From Clostridiaceae bacterium (GTDB lineage Bacteria; Bacillota; Clostridia; Acetivibrionales; DUMC01), in contig JAAZDH010000106.1 of the NCBI GenBank assembly GCA_012512865.1, positions 1 to 9,503 of the forward strand: a DNA stretch of 9,503 bases, given 5' to 3'. Shown piece by piece: positions 7,547-9,503 of this stretch; positions within the stretch are counted from its first letter, which is position 1, and each line of letters begins with the position of its first letter. Below the pieces are notes generated by a model. That model did not search any database. It had not been told where the DNA came from and saw only the letters and a program-made list of their open reading frames with translations. Both the position numbers and the translations under genes were made by a program.

Positions 7547-7871
7547 GTGAACTCAACCCCCAAAAAGATATTTCATCTCGCTATGAATCTAAATATTTCC
7601 TGGTTTTTATGCTTCCTGGTTTGAAAGTTTCCATCATTTCCATAACATGCCGCTGAATTTCTTCAATCGAGCCAGTATTCACTACATCCTGCATATCAGC
7701 TTTACTTACATGTTACCAAGCCTGGCATAACCTGACAGCCGGTAACAAGCTTGTCACATTGTTTCGTAACTCGTAATAATGCACTTGCCAGCATTCTAAC
7801 CCAATCTTGAATGCCCATACCACAAGCAGCTGCATTCAATATGTCTTCTTATTTTATATACCTGTTTATTA
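7547..7871 (-). other. Long leader between main promoter and C-N hydrolase gene, containing decayed coding sequence
   Basis: About 325 bases separate the predicted transcription start (near 7872) from the first intact gene. The left part holds a broken URO-D end (listed separately). The right part has a 45-codon open frame from TTG at 7837-7839 to TAA at 7702-7704, and an overlapping 40-codon frame from the ATG nearby; I recognise neither. TGTTACC and its complement GGTAACA form a possible 7-bp stem with a 23-base loop in the middle. No conserved riboswitch element, such as a B12 box, was seen. I regard it as the scar of a lost first gene of the operon. Confidence 0.45.
7581..7712 (-). pseudogene. 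Remnant: C-terminal piece of a URO-D family gene
   Basis: The 43-codon frame ending at TAG (7581-7583) contains Asp-Met-Gln-Asp-Val-Val-Asn-Thr-Gly-Ser-Ile-Glu-Glu-Ile, followed seven residues later by a Met-Glu-rich helix and Lys-Pro-Gly. It aligns without gaps for 20 or more residues with Asp319-Thr-Gln through the Gly-Thr-Glu-Glu-Asp-Val helix of the URO-D protein at 661-1833. It matches the family pattern D-x-Q, then G-[TS]-x-E-E-[VI]-x-x-x-V. After Pro-Gly the similarity stops and a TAG follows. An in-frame TAA precedes it, so there is no start. It is too short to work and most likely derives from a lost promoter-proximal methyltransferase-like gene. Confidence 0.55.
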
Positions 7872-7897
7872 CATGTGCATATTATCATACATGTACA
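7870..7897 (-). promoter_or_regulatory. Candidate operator: two TACATGTRCA elements over the promoter
   Basis: On the plus strand TACATGTGCA (7870-7879) and TACATGTACA (7888-7897) match at nine of ten positions with an 18-base period. The second contains the perfect 8-bp palindrome TACATGTA within the promoter spacer, and the first covers the start site. They therefore lie where a repressor would block polymerase. The adjacent GntR/LacI-type regulator is the obvious candidate, and the TGTAC-like half-sites resemble those of AraR-type proteins. Binding is inferred. Confidence 0.5.
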
Positions 7898-7907
7898 GAT
7901 ATGTCAA
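7879..7907 (-). promoter_or_regulatory. Sigma-A-type promoter for the catabolic gene cluster
   Basis: On the minus strand TTGACA (7902-7907) and TAATAT (7879-7884) are separated by exactly 17 bases, close to the ideal vegetative promoter. It lies in the gap after the regulator gene and points toward the C-N hydrolase and the genes beyond. Transcription should start near 7872. It is overlapped by the operator-like repeats described separately. Confidence 0.8.
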
Positions 7908-8023
7908 TAGATTTTTCTATGCTGCCACGGGAGCTGCCTGGCAAAGCGTGCAGCCTCCAGTAAAAGTAAAAGCCCGCATCCTCTTTGCTTTGAACGGTTG
8001 CAGGCTTGCATCCACTAATTTGA

Positions 8024-8042
8024 TTGACAATCTCATTGTCAA
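8024..8042 (-). repeat. Perfect 8-bp inverted repeat just after the regulator gene
   Basis: TTGACAAT and ATTGTCAA are separated by three bases and begin two bases beyond the regulator's stop codon. The RNA would fold into a short AU-rich hairpin, but no U-run follows. It may be a weak 3' stabilising stem or a protein-binding site rather than a classic terminator. The rest of 7908-8023 holds no gene; a second possible stem pairs GGAGGCTGC with GCAGCTCC. Confidence 0.5.
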
Positions 8043-8044
8043 AA

Positions 8045-9130
8045 CTAATATAATTGTTTCGTAGATTCCCTGATTATAAGCTGGGTTGGAATAAGAATTT
8101 TTATAGCGGGTGTATTAAAATTGCTTGTCAATTCATTCAGGGACTTTATTGCCTGGTTCGCAATCAAGTCCACGTTGGCACGTACGGTTGTAAGCGCGGG
8201 CATGGAATACTTGCATTGCTCAATATCATCAAAACCTATCACGGATATATCACCAGGAACTTGCAATCCATGCTCATTAATAGCTTTTATCGCCCCAAAA
8301 GCCATCATGTCATTGGCAGCATAGATTGCCGAAGGTTTGGGTGAATACTCCAAAAGCTCTTTCATTATTGCATACCCGCTTTCAAAGGTCCAGTCCCCGT
8401 TTCTTACATATCTTTCATTAAACTCAATCCCTGCGTTACCTAATGCTCTCCTGTACCCTTCCAATCTTTCTATTGAATTTAGGTATTCTTTTATTCCATT
8501 AATCAAAAAAATCCTTTTGTGCCCTAGCTTTGTCAAATACTCCACTGCCTGGCAGCTTCCCCCGATATTATCGATAAGTATGGAAGTGAAACCATTAACA
8601 TAATTCGAAATGAGTACCGACGGAATACACAGTTGTTTTACCTTGATAATAAAATCTTCTTCTATTTGGCTTACCCATATTATCCCCTTCACATTTCTCT
8701 GCAGGATAATATCAGGTAAATCTTCATCAGATTGTATTACAGTATAAAACAAGCTGTAGTTTTGTTTCTTGCATTCTTTTTCAAGATTATAGAATAATTC
8801 TGCTATAAATGGCTGGGTAATTTTATCACTCGTATTGCGCGGCAACAAAAAAGCAATACTGTTAGTAGTAGTTACAGGTTTTACCGGATCATCAACCTGG
8901 GGGTCATAAACTACCTTAGTGCCAGCACCGGGAATCTTCATCAACATATTTTCCTTTACAAGCAATTCCAAGGCTCTCCTGGTAGTTGCCCTTTCAACCT
9001 TGAACATTTCGCTTAAAATTCTTTCAGACGGAAGAAATTCGCCATTTTTATACTCATTATTCATTATCTTTTCCCTAAGCACATTGTAAATTTGAATGTA
9101 TAAAGGTATTTTCACTTTTCTATTTATCAT
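8045..9130 (-). CDS. GntR-family regulator with LacI-type sugar-sensing domain (AraR-like)
   Basis: The 361-residue protein has an N-terminal GntR winged helix (about 5-75), with Pro-Leu-Tyr-x-Gln-Ile-Tyr and the helix-turn-helix Leu-Pro-Ser-Glu-Arg-x-Leu-Ser (33-40) through Ala-Thr-Thr-Arg-Arg-Ala-Leu-Glu. From about residue 88 it has a periplasmic-binding-protein-like domain of the LacI/GalR type, with Ile-Asp-Asn-x-Gly-Gly, Leu-Gly-His-Lys-Arg-Ile, Ala-Asn-Asp-Met-Met-Ala-x-Gly-Ala and Ile-Gly-Phe-Asp-Asp-Ile. This is the AraR architecture. Such proteins usually repress sugar operons until a small sugar-derived effector binds. The start ATG at 9130 has AAAGGGG eight bases upstream. It is transcribed toward the cluster but followed by a separate promoter bearing operator-like repeats, so it probably controls that promoter. 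The effector is unknown and need not be arabinose. Confidence 0.93.
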   Translation of the reverse strand: MINRKVKIPLYIQIYNVLREKIMNNEYKNGEFLPSERILSEMFKVERATTRRALELLVKENMLMKIPGAGTKVVYDPQVDDPVKPVTTTNSIAFLLPRNTSDKITQPFIAELFYNLEKECKKQNYSLFYTVIQSDEDLPDIILQRNVKGIIWVSQIEEDFIIKVKQLCIPSVLISNYVNGFTSILIDNIGGSCQAVEYLTKLGHKRIFLINGIKEYLNSIERLEGYRRALGNAGIEFNERYVRNGDWTFESGYAIMKELLEYSPKPSAIYAANDMMAFGAIKAINEHGLQVPGDISVIGFDDIEQCKYSMPALTTVRANVDLIANQAIKSLNELTSNFNTPAIKILIPTQLIIRESTKQLY

Positions 9131-9192
9131 ACGTTTAACCCCTTTACTATTTTTGTCAGCCCGGTTACTCTACCAGTATGTGACCTGTTTAT

Positions 9193-9221
9193 ATTATAAA
9201 ACAAAAATATATTTTTTTCAA
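9193..9221 (-). promoter_or_regulatory. Promoter of the GntR/LacI-type regulator gene
   Basis: TTGAAA (9216-9221) and a perfect TATAAT (9193-9198) on the minus strand are spaced by 17 bases, about 60 bases before the regulator's start codon. Just upstream of the -35 box TATACAC occurs twice (9228-9234 and 9240-9246) with a 12-base period, which could be a binding site or simply AT-rich repetition. Confidence 0.75.
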
Positions 9222-9225
9222 ATAA

Positions 9226-9503
9226 TTTATACACATATATATACACCGGTCGATAAATTCCTATCTCTTTAGAAAAATTTCTCATATAATACATGGATTC
9301 AAGTATCTTTACAATGATTATAGGTGGATACCTGCTTGCAGCGCTTACAAGCACCCCGAAGGAAAACCTGCATTCGACCCGTATATTGGAAGAAGCAAGG
9401 TTTCTCACGGTGACCCAGGGTGTTTTGCCGGCTGCGAATCCATAAAAGAAATTGATGAGCATCCGTGGCCTAATCCCGATTTCTTGGACTTCAGCCAGGT
9501 TTC
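9226..9503 (+). pseudogene. URO-D family fragment, N-terminus missing, continues past right edge
   Basis: The plus-strand frame open from 9226 to the window end reads, from about 9304, Tyr-Leu-Tyr-Asn-Asp-Tyr-Arg-Trp-Ile-Pro-Ala, then His-Pro-Glu-Gly-Lys-Pro-Ala-Phe-Asp-Pro, then Glu-Ser-Ile-Lys-Glu-Ile-Asp-Glu-His-Pro-Trp-Pro-Asn-Pro-Asp-Phe-Leu-Asp-Phe. The last block is the conserved early-middle part of MtaA/CmuA-like URO-D proteins and parallels Tyr-Pro-Trp-Pro-Glu-Pro in the protein at 661-1833. No ATG, GTG or TTG lies in frame between the preceding TAA (9223-9225) and the homology, and about 60-80 expected N-terminal residues are missing, replaced by the regulator's promoter region. 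It is thus probably 5'-truncated, although the downstream part cannot be seen. It runs opposite to all the other genes. Confidence 0.7.

Noticed and set aside
7547..7871. Possible riboswitch or T-box in the long leader.
   Set aside because: No conserved core motif (B12 box, T-box sequence, terminator with U-run) is present, and part of the region reads as decayed URO-D coding sequence.
7988..8005. A cre-like sequence (TTGAACGGTTGCA) after the regulator gene that might bind CcpA.
   Set aside because: It is two bases too short between the half-sites to fit the consensus.
9127..9462. A 111-codon minus-strand open frame directly before the regulator gene, starting with ATG at 9462.
   Set aside because: It covers the regulator's promoter and runs antisense to the clear URO-D fragment, has no ribosome site at its start that I can see, and its composition (Tyr/Ile-rich from AT-rich DNA) looks like a chance frame.

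Overview
The window looks like a carbohydrate-utilisation locus from a low-GC Gram-positive anaerobe, most likely a member of the Clostridia. The evidence is AT-rich DNA, strong AGGAGG-type ribosome binding sites, one TTG start, near-consensus sigma-A-type promoters and a GntR/LacI hybrid regulator of the AraR type. The assignment to Clostridia is inference; no phylogenetic marker gene is present.

Almost everything reads right to left on the minus strand. From the right: (i) a 5'-truncated URO-D-family fragment on the plus strand that runs off the edge (about 9300-9503); (ii) a GntR/LacI-type regulator (8045-9130) with its own promoter (9193-9221); (iii) a strong promoter (7879-7907) overlapped by two copies of a TACATGT-type element, which are good operator candidates; (iv) a gene-free leader (7547-7871) holding the decayed 3' end of another URO-D-family gene; (v) a carbon-nitrogen hydrolase (6629-7546); (vi) a Gfo/Idh/MocA dehydrogenase (5501-6484); (vii) a sugar isomerase/epimerase-type TIM barrel (4611-5414); (viii) a 22-bp tandem repeat and the last ~40 codons of a sugar ABC-transporter permease whose body is gone (4354-4485); (ix) a sulfatase gene with one in-frame TAA at codon 37, before the catalytic cysteine (2860-4260); (x) two overlapping URO-D/methyltransferase-like genes (1817-2797 and 661-1833); (xi) a second isomerase-type TIM barrel cut by the left edge (1-649).

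The intact genes suggest catabolism of a decorated sugar. The dehydrogenase and isomerases would oxidise and rearrange a sugar, the C-N hydrolase would cleave an amide or nitrile, the sulfatase would remove sulfate, and the two URO-D proteins might remove or transfer a methyl group. None of these substrates can be read from sequence. The two URO-D proteins keep a His-x-Cys motif like that of corrinoid methyltransferases of the MtaA/CmuA type and lack the arginine-rich N-terminal motif of true haem UroD, but no corrinoid protein is encoded here.

The most striking feature is decay. One nearly intact sulfatase carries a nonsense codon, a transporter survives only as its C-terminus, and two URO-D pieces are truncated. 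URO-D homology therefore occurs four times in 9.5 kb, twice intact and twice broken, which points to repeated rearrangement of the locus.
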